The position numbers and the translations under genes were made by a program. This document shows positions 10,871 through 21,497 of a DNA stretch of 64,000 bases, in pieces. Positions within the stretch are counted from its first letter, which is position 1; every line of letters begins with the position of its first letter. A model generated the notes under the pieces. It searched no databases. It was not told the DNA's origin and worked only from the letters and a program-made list of their open reading frames with translations. The DNA is taken from assembly GCA_947179485.1 (NCBI GenBank), contig OX359246.1:51935632-51999631 (forward strand), written 5' to 3'. This stretch comes from Allacma fusca. Taxonomy: Eukaryota > Arthropoda > Collembola > Symphypleona > Sminthuridae.

Positions 10871-12490
10871 AACATGACACTTGCGGTCAAGTTCACATTT
10901 TTAAACATTAACGGACTTTTAAACACCAGTCCAATAACTCCGAAAAACGTTCATAGAAATTATTACATTGGTACGTTTTTTCGGTTTCTGAAAAAGCATG
11001 TAAAATGACAGGATAAGGAATAAAACATTGACACCGATTGTTGCGATTTTCATTGTTTGACTTCTATTGTTGAACTTCTAAAATACATTTTAGAAAACCT
11101 GAAGTTAAATTTGTTGAAAACGCCTAATATAAGCCTACAACTTTGGAAAACGCCGATTTTATTTTCAGTTGTTTTTTTGCAAAAGGGTTGTTCAGATGCT
11201 TTAATAATTTTACCTGATAATAAATACGCATTAAATCTTGATTTGAATTTTCAAGCAACACATTCTGATCCACAAAAATAGTAAAACACCCAGTGCTGAT
11301 TAAATTGTCTTAAATTCATTGCATTTAAATGCAATGTTGCAAGAAAATTGTTGTACACGTGAACTAGGGCACCCTTGTCAACAAATTAGGAAATTATAGG
11401 TGAATGCATTTATAATGGTGTAATATCTGAGATTTGAAGCTTTCTCACAAGGATACTTGCGAATATTTATGAATAAATTGATATTAAGGAAGGGCAAAAT
11501 GTGGGTTTAAAGTTCAATATACTCCAGGTTCGTCCAGCTTATGTGTTAAGGCGTATTGCAGATATCAAATTTTCGTGAGGTTTTGCAATGTTTAGCACTG
11601 GAAACCCTGCCATTTAGAGTTCCGAATTGAAAACTCAACCGTTGAGTAGTAGTTTGATTTTGGCGAAGAAGTTATTTTCAATATTTATAATAGCTTTCCA
11701 GTGTACTAGCGGTTGAACTGCCGAATGGACAGTATTGTCCTCTTATATAATTATTTTGAAATCATAATACATAAGTATTTTTTGAATAATTTGTTTCCAA
11801 GCAAAGAGAACAGATTTCAACTACTGATATTCCCAATTAATTTGCGAATAACAATCATTAACCTCTGTTACATACTTTGTTTTAAAAAAGCTCATTGTCA
11901 ACGTAACATAGATCATCAACGTATGTAAGTTAGTCAGAGAATTTAAAATGCATGAATAAGGACAATTATCTTTGGACAGACAAGGTTAAACAAAACTGAC
12001 ATATTGTGACGAGGGTACTGAAGGAATGCAGAGAAGCTGCACTAACGCTCCAAGGGCCTGGTATAACCCAGCTCCTACAGAGCTAAAATAAGTTTACCGC
12101 TATTCGTGGGTTCCAGGTAGTCAGGTTTTTCTAAAGAGCAGCCAGATAGTGTGGAAGTGAACCAATATGAATAATCAGTATTTTTACCATAAAATCATTA
12201 ACCATTCAAACTAATGCATTTTTTTCGAAGACACCGTTATATCATTAGTTGTTTTTAAGAACAACAACAGTAGCGGGATAATTATTCATTTCGAATTTGG
12301 TTGTAAAACCATAAAATTATAATCAACCATCGATTAGGTATTTGTAGCAATCTATAATAGAAATCAATAGGGAAAAGTTTAATTTGTAGTATCATTTAAT
12401 GATAAAATTAATGGCATTTAGATTTAGACATTATTGCATTAGTAAACTATAATTTTTTATGTAATCCTTACTCGAAATTTACAATAACGT
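10871..12490. other. Intergenic sequence, no gene recognised
   Basis: AT-rich DNA with short ORFs only (under 75 codons) and no family resemblance. No bounded repeat was found. Confidence 0.4.
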
Positions 12491-12499
12491 AATAATATT

Positions 12500-13348
12500 A
12501 ATTAAATAATGAGTACTGACAAATAAATAATAATACGTAGTGACAAATAAATAATACGAACTAACAAATAAATAATAATACGTAGTCACAATTGAATAAT
12601 AATACGTACTGACAAACAAATATTAACACGTAGTGACAATTAAATAATAGTAAGTATTGACAATTCAATAACATTAAATACTGACAATTAAATGGTAATT
12701 ATTAGTGGCAATTAAATATTATTAAGTAGCGATTAAGTAAATAATAATTAGTAGCAATTAAGTAAATAATAATTAGTAGCGATTGATTAAATAATAATTA
12801 GTAGCAATTAATTAAATAATAATTAGTAACGATTATTTAAATAATAATAAGTAGCGATTAATTAAATAATAATAAGTAGCGATAAATAAATAATAATAAG
12901 TAGCGATTAATTAAATAATAATAAGTAGCGATGAATTAAATAATAATAAGTAGCGATGAATTAAATAATAATAAATAGCGATTAATTAAATAATAATAAG
13001 TAGCGATTAATTCAATAATAATAAGTAGCGATGAATTAAATAATAATAAATAGCGATTGATTAAATAATAATTAGTAGCAATTAATTAAATAATAATAAG
13101 TAGCGATAAATAAATAATAATAAGTAGCGATTAATTAAATTATAATAAGTAGCGATAAATAAATATTAATAAGTAGCGATAAATAAATAATAATAAGTAG
13201 CGATTAATTAAATTATAATAAGTAGGGATGCATTAATAATAATAAGTAGCGATTAATTAAATAATAATAAGTAGCGATAAATAAATAATAATAAGTAGCG
13301 ATTAATTAAATAATAATAAGTGATAAGTAGCGATTAATTAAATATGAA
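12500..13348. repeat. AT-rich minisatellite, ~22-26 bp unit with AGTAGCGAT core
   Basis: A tandem array. From 12720 to 13345 I count 25 occurrences of an AGTAGCGA-type core, each followed by TTAATTAAATAATAATA with small indels. The preceding 220 bases hold a related ATACGTAGTGACAA variant. Variants (AAATAGCG, AGTAACG, AGTAGCAA) cluster, which suggests local duplication and homogenisation. It is non-coding on both strands. Confidence 0.9.
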
Positions 13349-13655
13349 TAAACAATGATTATTATTTACTATGTAATCGCTTTTAGAAGCATTTTATCGT
13401 AAATCACAGTAGGTTTTACCGAACATTTATTTTCATTATAAACAAACGTTTTGCCAGCAATATCATGTCATTGCTGAAAATATTTTTTCCGCAATTTCAG
13501 TAGTGCTGAAGAATGGTAACCAATATTATATTCCCACGCTGTATTTAAGATATTCAATAAGCTTTGAGGATTGATTTTTAAAAAGGTTAAATGTTTGTAC
13601 TTGTTTGTGTGGAAATTTTAATGGTTAAAAGGGGTGAACTGAAATGACTAAAATG
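13349..13655. other. Spacer, no gene seen
   Basis: AT-rich sequence between the minisatellite and the GCGGGT-rich element. Nothing was recognised. Confidence 0.35.
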
Positions 13656-13659
13656 AAAA

Positions 13660-14228
13660 TAAAAGCGTGGCCCGCGGGTAAGAAATCGGATTGGGCCTCG
13701 GCCCGACCCGCGAGAGTTATGAGCAGGTTATGCCTTAATGTTTTTTTCGTGTTGCAAGTTGCGGTTCGGGCTAGGTTGTTATCGTATTTCAGCGGGTCAG
13801 GTCGGGTCGTACTTTATGCACATTGTGCTGGTTGCGGGTGAGTTCGAGTTGGATCTAAATATGGCCCACATGCAGCCCGCAAAACTGTTAAATTTCAATC
13901 AACGATTTTTTGGATTTTTCCATTAGAATTGTTGCTTCCTTTGTACTTGCTCACATGAATCTGCATTTGAAATTGTTGTTTAAGTCGCACTAAAAATAAT
14001 AAAGCAGTGTTCTTCAATCTTCCAGATGAACAGTCAGTAATAATTTGAAATAAATTAAAATGATATAAAATACTTGCAGGGGCCCGCAAGCTGGGTTGTT
14101 CCGTCTCCACTGAAACCTGCGGTCTGGTGCGGACCTAAAAATTATTTTTGGGTCAGGCGGGTTCGGGCTGGCTATTTGCGGGCAAGACTCTGGTTGGATT
14201 GGGAGATGACCGGCGGGTAACGCCATTA
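13660..14228. mobile_element. GCGGGT-motif short element, copy 1
   Basis: Both ends are unusually GC-rich, with CCCGCGGGT, GGCCCG and GCGGGT repeated at the left and CCCGCAA, GCGGGT and CGGGC at the right, around an AT-rich centre. The centre (about 13870-13970, ending near CTCACATGAATCTGCATTTG) matches the reverse complement of 27470-27580, so this is a dispersed family. Possible termini (GCGTGGCCC and GGCGTTACCC) are imperfect and I could not establish a target duplication. Confidence 0.6.
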
Positions 14229-14864
14229 AATGAAAATGAAATTTTTCATCAGCTTAAAAGTAGGCAATTCTCGTTTGAACTCAAACTTACTTTTGTCGGT
14301 TAGATTTGCCTGCTGAACATAATATATCCAAATGGGATGTTTTATTTGATTATTAGATTTTTGGAAGACGTAATTAAAGACGATTTGACGACTATTTAAA
14401 ACGTTATAAACGAAACCTGGTATCTCTAATAAAGCGAAAATATATTTGCTAAACGAAATGTGTATTATGTATTATTATTTAATTTGTAAGTAACTCTTTT
14501 AGGTATTTATTCGTATGAATAGCTTGGTTTGTAATATGACTTATTGTATTTATACGTATCATTATATATTTATACGAGTCACGCATATGAAGGCATTTTC
14601 CGCGGGTCCCTCTTAGATTATGCCTTTCACCTGTATAAATACCTACCACATTTCCATACGGGACTCACTCTATTTCAACTGTTCAACCAGTAACTTGCTC
14701 TTGTAAATACATAATTTTCAGCCTCTTTTTTCGAGTTTTTCCAGTCAGCGATTAGTTCATATTTCTACATCTCTTATGTTCATACAAACAAGGTCTATAA
14801 TTAGTAGTATATTAAATAAGGGTAGAAGTTCACTTTTTAACACAAGGCTTATATTTTATTCGCA
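14229..14864. other. Spacer, no gene seen
   Basis: AT-rich sequence before the Penelope-like element. No coding or repeat signal was recognised. Confidence 0.35.
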
Positions 14865-14896
14865 GCAACGTTTCGAGCTTTTACTCTTCGTCAGGC
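14865..14896 (-). ncRNA. Hammerhead-ribozyme-like motif in left arm of the Penelope-like element
   Basis: On the minus strand, CTGACGA is followed by a short GAG/CTC stem with a small loop, then GAAACGTT. This matches the core CUGANGA..stem II..GAAA, with a minimal palindromic stem III (ACGU) as in the dimeric-acting hammerheads known from Penelope-like elements. U would occupy the cleavage position. Whether it cleaves is untested. Confidence 0.7.
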
Positions 14897-15064
14897 AAAT
14901 GATATACTAGTAGTAACATTCAATATAATGCATACCACAATCAATAAAAATTGAAAAATTGAAATTATTGATTTTTCGATTATTTAAAATAATCATAATA
15001 AACTATTTTTTTAAAATATGAATTAGTTAAGCCATTTAAAAAATTTTTGGCTAAGATAACCCCG
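14873..15064 (-). repeat. Left inverted arm (pLTR) of the Penelope-like element
   Basis: Reverse complement of 17255-17448 with a few small indels. It is cut at the inner side by the N gap. Confidence 0.9.
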
Positions 15065-15264
15065 NNNNNNNNNNNNNNNNNNNNNNNNNNNNNNNNNNNN
15101 NNNNNNNNNNNNNNNNNNNNNNNNNNNNNNNNNNNNNNNNNNNNNNNNNNNNNNNNNNNNNNNNNNNNNNNNNNNNNNNNNNNNNNNNNNNNNNNNNNNN
15201 NNNNNNNNNNNNNNNNNNNNNNNNNNNNNNNNNNNNNNNNNNNNNNNNNNNNNNNNNNNNNNNN
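15065..15264. other. Assembly gap (200 N)
   Basis: Exactly 200 unknown bases, probably a placeholder length. The gap lies where an inverted arm meets the coding region, a place where a foldback structure can defeat assembly. Apparent ORFs through it are artefacts. Confidence 0.95.
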
Positions 15265-15565
15265 TCGTACAAATCATTTTACTGTTTTTAAATATGCAAC
15301 TAGATTATATCCACATCATGTTCAAACATTAGCGCAAAAATATTTAACAAGTATTTTTAAAAAGTCGAAAATAGTGTCACAAATAGGATTTTTATCTAAT
15401 TGTGTGAATGTAGGATATATACCTAAAGGATTTCGACTTAAATTTACATCAACATGCGTTGAATCAGATCATGAGGCCATTTTAAGAAACCTACGGTGTT
15501 GCTCCTTGAAATTAATGAAACAAATCCTGTGTGACTATAGAAAGAAGAAGTGCTATCTTACCTAA
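15265..15565 (+). pseudogene. Penelope-like protein, N-terminal fragment
   Basis: An open plus-strand frame directly after the gap reads ..LSNCVNVGYIPKGFRLKF.., a motif characteristic of the N-terminal part of Penelope-like polyproteins upstream of the RT fingers. It ends at a stop after KKKCYLT. The RT-finger region expected between it and the next ORF is missing or degraded, with non-coding sequence and a hairpin at 15566-15833. It should once have been continuous with the ORF at 15834. Confidence 0.65.
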
Positions 15566-15693
15566 GAAATCTCTTATTTCAAATCATCTCTGCGCCAATC
15601 AACTCCATTGTCATCGTTCAACTTGATCGTATCTTTTGCTCAAAAATTGAACAATCATGTTTATAGTTATGTTCATGTCAATAGTTTTAGTTA

Positions 15694-15772
15694 TTAGTAT
15701 CTTTGAGATAAGTCGGCGTTGATTTCAGTATAGGTTGTATCTCAAATAGATGTAGTATCTCAAAGATACTAA
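15694..15772. repeat. Perfect 17-bp inverted repeat inside the Penelope-like element
   Basis: TTAGTATCTTTGAGATA (15694-15710) and its exact complement TATCTCAAAGATACTAA (15756-15772) are separated by 45 bases. They sit between the two coding fragments, where coding sequence is expected, so they may be part of a small insertion. Confidence 0.75.
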
Positions 15773-15833
15773 TGATTTACTCAAGAAACTGGCTCAATTT
15801 AAATTTCAAGGACATGGACGATATATTGTAATA

Positions 15834-17207
15834 ATGGATGTAGTCGCACTATATACAAACATACCACATCAAGATATACTTACTTCCATTAAATATTTTT
15901 TGGATCAAACTCCTAATACTGACATTCCAACTTCAGTAATAATACGTCTCACAGAACTTGTCCTTGACCTCACTGAATTTGAATTCAACTCGATGTATTT
16001 CAAACAGACCAAGGGTGTTCCAATGGGCACTAAGATGGGCCCAGTTGTTGCTTGCTTATTCATGGCATATTTGGAGGCACAATTCAATCAGACGTATCAT
16101 GGAGCTAAACCGGACTTGGATTTAAGATATATTGATGATTTGCTCAAATTGTTTTCATGCTCCAAAGACGAACTTCATTTGTATATTCAAGAGTTTACAA
16201 CTTCACATGATTCTATAAAATTTGAATTTAAAATATATGAGACATCAGCCCCATTTCTCGATGTATTGATTATTCCGGACCAATTAAGTGACACTATTCA
16301 AACAACCATCTATACGAAGCCCACAGATTCACACACGTATGTGTCATACCATTCATATCATCCAAAATCTACTTTGAATGCAATTCCTTATTCACAGTTT
16401 CTACGTTTAAGAAGAATATGTAGCCGAATTGATGAGTTTGAAACCCAAGCTAAAATAATGTCAAAACACTTTCTTAATCGGCATTATCCTGAAAACCTTA
16501 TTAAAGAAGCTATAAACAAATGCAGATCAATTTCGAGAGAAGAATTAATTAACAAAACCAACCCACGACAAAATGTAACAACAGAACGAATTCCTTTAGT
16601 ACTTAACTATTCTCCACTTGCACGTGTGTTAGCCTATGATGCTACTATGTTATATAAGTCAATAATCCCTAATTCTACCGGTTCTCAAATTATTCCACTG
16701 CCACCTATGAAATCTTTTCGCCGGGCCCCGAACTTAAAGCAATTACTTGTCCGCACATCAATTACCAAAACACCTATACCAACAACACCAGGCACATTTC
16801 CATGCAAAAGAGGTAAACGATGCGTCACCTGCAAACATACTTTGAAACTATCTACGGTGACAAACTTGAAGAGGACAGTACATCTCAAACAAGAATTTAC
16901 ATGTGAATCAAAGTCGTTGATATACGCTATTAAATGCAACAAATGCCCTGATGTAATATATATAGGGCAAACGGAAAGACATCTTGGGGATAGATTTGCG
17001 GAACACAGGAGGGATGTGTTGAATAAACAGTATAAAAATGTTTCCCAACATTTTAATCTAACTGGACATAGTGTGGATGATATGCTAATTACTGGATTGA
17101 AGTGCGCTTCAAGAGATGAAAAAGTCAGAATTGAAACCGAAAACCGAATGATCCATTTCTTCAATTCTAATGCATTACCCGGACTAAACATCAAATTTAC
17201 ATATTAA
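15834..17207 (+). CDS. Penelope-like reverse transcriptase with C-terminal GIY-YIG endonuclease
   Basis: A 457-codon open frame. The RT part starts at motif A (MDVVALYTNIPH, residues 1-12, with the catalytic Asp at residue 2). Motif B is KGVPMGTKMGPVVA (about 60-75), motif C is RYIDDLLKLF (about 100), and APFLDVLI and IPYSQFLRLRRICS follow, as in Penelope-like elements. A Cys cluster CKRGKRCVTC lies near residue 325. The GIY-YIG nuclease occupies about 360-430 (SLIYAIKCNKC, VIYIGQTERHLGDRFAEHRR). In this family the RT copies element RNA at DNA ends and the nuclease nicks the target. The RT lacks its N-terminal fingers, which appear as a separate fragment before 15565, so this ORF is probably a truncated remainder of a longer polyprotein. 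Confidence 0.85.
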   Translation: MDVVALYTNIPHQDILTSIKYFLDQTPNTDIPTSVIIRLTELVLDLTEFEFNSMYFKQTKGVPMGTKMGPVVACLFMAYLEAQFNQTYHGAKPDLDLRYIDDLLKLFSCSKDELHLYIQEFTTSHDSIKFEFKIYETSAPFLDVLIIPDQLSDTIQTTIYTKPTDSHTYVSYHSYHPKSTLNAIPYSQFLRLRRICSRIDEFETQAKIMSKHFLNRHYPENLIKEAINKCRSISREELINKTNPRQNVTTERIPLVLNYSPLARVLAYDATMLYKSIIPNSTGSQIIPLPPMKSFRRAPNLKQLLVRTSITKTPIPTTPGTFPCKRGKRCVTCKHTLKLSTVTNLKRTVHLKQEFTCESKSLIYAIKCNKCPDVIYIGQTERHLGDRFAEHRRDVLNKQYKNVSQHFNLTGHSVDDMLITGLKCASRDEKVRIETENRMIHFFNSNALPGLNIKFTY

Positions 17208-17254
17208 GGAAACATCGAAACCTCAGGACGAAAGTTCGACGGGTGTGGCAATCC

Positions 17255-17448
17255 CGGGGTTATCTTAGCCAAAATTTTTTTAAATGGCTTAACTAATTCA
17301 TATTAAAAAAAATAGTTTATTATGATTATTTTAAATAATCGAAAAATCAATAATTTCAGTTTTTCAATTTTTATTGATTGTAGTATGCATTACATTGAAT
17401 GTTACTACTAGTATATCATTTGCCTGACGAAGAGTAAAAGCTCGAAAC
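17255..17448 (+). repeat. Right inverted arm (pLTR) of the Penelope-like element
   Basis: It starts CGGGGTTATCTTAGCC and runs to CTCGAAAC, as the reverse complement of the left arm. Similarity to the left arm stops exactly within the hammerhead core after GAAAC. Confidence 0.9.
17422..17448 (+). ncRNA. Hammerhead-like motif in right arm, 3' side missing
   Basis: GCCTGACGA, stem II and CTCGAAAC are present, but the stem III palindrome and cleavage site found in the left copy are replaced by AAGTAATT, so this copy should be inactive. The loss coincides with the element boundary. Confidence 0.6.
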
Positions 17449-18150
17449 AAGTAATTATATTACTTTTTGCACTAATATCAGAACATTGGTTTCAACATAC
17501 ACTTATGGAGTTATGGAAATCAGAGCATGCGTACGGAATATAAGCCATTTTGTAGATAATAAACAAACCCAAGAACCGTCCAAATGCTTTCTAGTAAAAG
17601 ATGATTCCTGAAGTTCAGTGCTTATGTTATGTCCCGAAAAGGTAATATGAAATTAAAATATTAATGCCTTTTGCAAAAACTTTCAACAATCAACATACAT
17701 TTTTTGCTTTTCTTGTCGCCAATGATCAATACAATCAAAGTATCCAAGACGTAATCGGGACATACTTGCCCCTTTAGGAAAAGGAAGTCATTGCTCGACT
17801 GTTCTCGTAATCAGCCTTACGTGTAGCAAGTTTAGTTGCTCCAATTTTTATATTATTAACAGTGTTGCACAATTGAAAATGGTTGAACATTTTGGGTACC
17901 AATGCACGTTAGGGATCAATGGCATGGTAGGCAACAAATGCACGTGGGGGACCAATGACATGTTGTGTACCAATGTCATAATCTTTATGAGGAAAAGCTC
18001 ATTATCTGATCAGATACACCAGTTAACAAAACCGGAAAAATATCTACAATAAAATGCACAAATTGTAGAACAATTTTGTTTAACAATAACTACACTAATA
18101 GTCTAATAATAACATATTGTTCAATTTCTTCCATAAAGAGATTATCCCAT
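17449..18150. other. Spacer with short ACCAATG-type subrepeats
   Basis: No gene. Around 17895-17985 the phrases ACCAATGCACGT, GACCAATGACATG and TACCAATGTCAT recur three to four times, with no defined termini. Confidence 0.35.
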
Positions 18151-18151
18151 G

Positions 18152-18402
18152 CAGGGATGGGAATGGATTATTAATCCGGGATGAATTTAATCCTGGATTA
18201 CAAAATTTACAAGAAATAATTAATCCGAATCGTAATCCAAGTAATGATCAAACTTGAATCTAATCCTTACTCATCAATCCCGGCGAATTGCTTTCATTTT
18301 AATATATTTGTCAAGCCCAATTATTTGCACGACCACGAATTAATCCCCAATCCTAATCCAACACTTGATGAATTATTTTGTCAATCCAAATTCCACAACA
18401 CA
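18152..18402. mobile_element. TAATCC-motif short element (hAT-like ends)
   Basis: The left end is CAGGGATGGGAATGGATTA and the right end, inverted, reads CAGTGTGTTGTGGAATTTGG. The arms iterate TAATCC and GGATTA in mirrored orientation. No target duplication was found, so the borders are provisional. Confidence 0.5.
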
Positions 18403-19015
18403 CTGCCGTCCGTAGCGTGGATTGGATTGTATCTACTTATATGCCTAAGACTATCGTTTTCATTCAACAGCCTTGTCGTTTTGGTTTGTAGAAATATAAA
18501 TCTAGCACAGACCGTGGCAACATAGTAGTAGCTTAAATCTTTCTTAACTGATTAGGGTGTAACAAATTCTCCCGAACTCTTGCTCCAAATCTGTGTACAT
18601 TTTGATTACCAGTATTTTAGTTTATTACAATAATTATTGAAATATGTATCACAAACATGTTGATTGAAATTGTGATGTGAACATTTGAACTGTTTACTTT
18701 TATTTTAAGATTTTTATTTTAGGTCCCACTTTATCCAAAATAAATACCTGCATACTTGTGAGTTTGAATAATTACAGCCAACCTTGTAATTTAAACCAAC
18801 TATTTGCATATTTACGTCATCGCATTATTTGCCAAATTCGTAAATCTGAATTGCCGAATCTGTGGAGGTCAATAGTGAAAAACAGCTACATATATATGTG
18901 CTGACAAATGTTGACCCTTTAATCAAATTTGTGGTGATACCATTTTGTACGTCATGATACACTTTTCTTCTAAACAATTCGTAAATGGATGGTTTTTGTC
19001 ATAGCTGCACATACA
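18403..19015. other. Spacer, no gene seen
   Basis: AT-rich DNA between the TAATCC and TAGTCTAGTC elements. Nothing was recognised. Confidence 0.35.
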
Positions 19016-19020
19016 CATGC

Positions 19021-19573
19021 ACTAGTCTAGTCAAGTCTAATATTTGTTGGTTGTGATATTGACTAGTCTAGTCCAGGGGTCGGATTTTTGTAGGAAGACG
19101 GGAAGAATCTTCCCAGGGAAAAATATTTCTGGCAGGGAAAATCTCAAAGGGAAGGGATTTATTTTTACGAACATCGATTTTTAAAATCGTTGACCTTTTG
19201 TTTTGGCAAGGATTTTCAATTTTGTTGACGGGTTTCAGGGAAATTTATTAAGCAAACAGGGATTTTTGGCTTGACTGGCCAAATTTGACAGGGATTTCAC
19301 GTCTTGTAAGGGATTTTTCTTGCCAACAGGGATTTTGAAAATCGTTGACCGTTTTTTCAGCAGAGATTTTTGAAATCGTTGAGGACCTACCAGCAGGGAG
19401 ATAATAGTCAGCAGGGAAATTCAGAAATAATCTTCCAGGGAGATTTACAAAAATCCGACCCCTGGTCTAGTCTAGTCAATTCACAATGGTTTCCAAGACA
19501 TCCTAGTCAAGTCAAGTCAAAGTCACTTTTTAAGTCGAAAATCCTAGTCAAGTCATTCTAGTCTCCTAGTCAC
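19021..19573. repeat. ACTAGTCTAGTCAAGTC motif array, left arm
   Basis: Iterated TAGTC, AAGTC and GTCTAG motifs, split by the insertion at 19074-19464. A mirrored array stands at 21498-21705, so the two may be arms of one larger element that acquired further insertions. No target duplication was found for the whole. Confidence 0.6.
19074..19464. mobile_element. hAT-type MITE, CAGGGGTCGG family, copy 1
   Basis: Perfect terminal inverted repeats CAGGGGTCGGATTTTTGTA. The flanking 8-bp duplication GTCTAGTC is exact (19066-19073, 19465-19472). The interior iterates CAGGGATTTT..AAATCGTTGACC in one orientation. It is inserted inside the TAGTCTAGTC array, which is therefore older. Confidence 0.92.
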
Positions 19574-20533
19574 TTGCGTTTTATTATCGCAGCTGTAGGT
19601 GCTCTTTTATTATTTGTCTTATTATTTATTTATTAGCTAAATCAATTCATCACCAAACCCTGAAAACAATATCAAAGTAGGTCTTATTTTAACAGTTTTA
19701 ACTGCGCAAGTATGTATGAAGGGAATGTTCCATTTAATTGGAGGAATGAAATAATCATCTAGCATGAATCAAGAATTGAATCAATTTGGAATATTTTGAT
19801 AATCGGTTGAACTAAGTAAGTTGATGAACGGCTAAACCCCAGGAAACTAACGGGTAGTACCATTTCTTAAGTCCAGTTTTGCTGCGTCTGGTTAGGCTTT
19901 TCTAGTTAGTTTTCTAGGTTAGGTTTTTAAATTAATAAATTCTGTGTACAATATTTGTTGCTCTAACTGTGGTGGCTTAACAGAAGCTCTGTGAGCACGA
20001 GCAATGACCGACAGCTCAGAGAATAGTCCGAAATTAGTTACCTTGTCGTGATCTTCTCTAGATGTGATTTCATTTAGTTGTTCGTTTTCTGCATTTATTT
20101 TGGTGACGGATTTTCTGGTGATGCTTTACTTTTCCGGACTTCTATGGCTCCTTCTTTAAACGTTTTCTCACTACCTCAGATTTATTTTTGTATGAAATTG
20201 TTACTGCATTAGCAAGTAAGTAGTTCAATCATTTGGGATATTTACTATATAAATCTGTATGTCTGGTGAGATTTCACATATTTTCGACTGGACCGTGGGC
20301 GATTCATGATTTAATACTTTAATATAAATGAGTGTTTTTATTAAATTACTTTAGACATACATGACCTATAGAGTACTGTTGCTGACTATATTATGCAATG
20401 AATTAACGGCTTGAATAATCCAGTTATGCACTGCATTTTTCCACTCAATTTATTAATCGTTTTAGGACGCAGTTACAAGTCCTAATATGGGAATTTTTTA
20501 TGGCTTGGAGCCTTTGTTATTGTTAGAAGTTTC
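19574..20533. other. Intergenic sequence, no gene recognised
   Basis: AT-rich DNA between the array arms and the MITE at 20542. No ORF or repeat was recognised. Confidence 0.35.
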
Positions 20534-20541
20534 CCCATTTC

Positions 20542-21440
20542 CAGAGCTATGCAAAATACTTGTTCTTCGATGACAAAATACAAAATAAAATACCTGAAAT
20601 AAAATATGGAAAATACAAAATAAAAAGTAAAATACCTCAGGTTAAGTTGGTAAAATAAAAATAAAAATACAATACATGGTATTTAATTTAAAATACTCAA
20701 ATACAAAATACTATATTTTAAATACAATACTTTCCTTAAAATACCCAAATATATAATGCTCGCTCTTTACGGTTTATAGAACAAAAACAGCTTCAAAACA
20801 TAATCAGATAACTAATCACTTCAAAGACATAATAAGACATGTGTAGTAACAAATTGTTCAACTGTTGCCGAATAGGTCAGTCCATTATAATTATATTTTA
20901 AATCATCTTGTCTGTTAATGAAGTAATGTAGAATAATATGAAATTTTTTATTAGTAATTAAATGTATTTTCGGAATAATTATTACAAAAAGGAGTTAATA
21001 TCTGAAATTAAATCGAGTCGGCCTTCCGCGTATTCTAAATATCGCTGTTGAAGAGGCAAAATGGTTGGAGGTGCGTTGTACAAAAGCATCCGCGCGTAGA
21101 CCATTTTGCCTCTTCAGTGATGATAAGAACCTGAACATATTTCATGTAGTATTCATTCTAACGTGTTACTCCAATGCTAAAATGGAATTCTCGCAGATAT
21201 TGCACTTCATACAAGCGACAAACAATGTCAAATACAGAAAACATACAGCTGAAACGTATTTTGAGCCAAATACTTTATTTAAAATACAGGTCACATTTCA
21301 CTGTCAGTAAGTAAATAATCAAATACTTTAGTACTTACTAACATTGAAATACAAAATACAAAATACTTTGTAGTCTCAAAATACGTATTTTAAAATACTG
21401 TATTTGAAAATACTGCATAGCTCATAGCTCACTCTAGATG
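20542..21440. mobile_element. hAT-type MITE, CAGAGCTATGCA family, copy 2
   Basis: Nearly identical over its length to 7186-8088, including the central inverted repeat and the 81-codon ORF. Flanked by an exact 8-bp duplication CCCATTTC (20534-20541, 21441-21448). The right end differs from copy 1: after TGCATAGCTC come about 17 extra bases (ATAGCTCACTCTAGATG) before the duplication. Confidence 0.88.
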
Positions 21441-21497
21441 CCCATTTCCTTCTAAAACTGCTTCATTGAATGATTTAGGCATCATTTGAAGACATTC

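Larger units (their letters stand above)
14865..17448 (+). mobile_element. Penelope-like element with inverted terminal arms
   Basis: Two inverted arms of about 190 bases (14873-15064 and 17255-17448, near-identical) enclose an RT plus GIY-YIG ORF on the plus strand. Inverted terminal copies of this kind are known for Penelope-like elements (pLTRs). Both arms end in a hammerhead-like motif. Just inside the left arm is a 200-base gap of N, and the N-terminal coding part is separated from the main ORF, so this copy is damaged or incompletely assembled. The Zn-finger plus GIY-YIG layout resembles the Neptune-type branch, but that placement is an inference. Confidence 0.85.

Noticed and set aside
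12500-13348. CRISPR array
   Set aside because: Units are contiguous, AT-rich and variable, with no unique spacers; the genome is eukaryotic.
15023-15277. ORFs crossing the assembly gap on both strands
   Set aside because: They consist mainly of unknown residues and only reflect the N run.
16685-17194. 169-codon minus-strand ORF
   Set aside because: Antisense shadow of the Penelope-like GIY-YIG coding region.
17208-17253. Second hammerhead-like motif just after the Penelope-like stop codon
   Set aside because: GGACGAAAGTTCGACGGG forms a small hairpin, but the CUGANGA core is absent on both strands.
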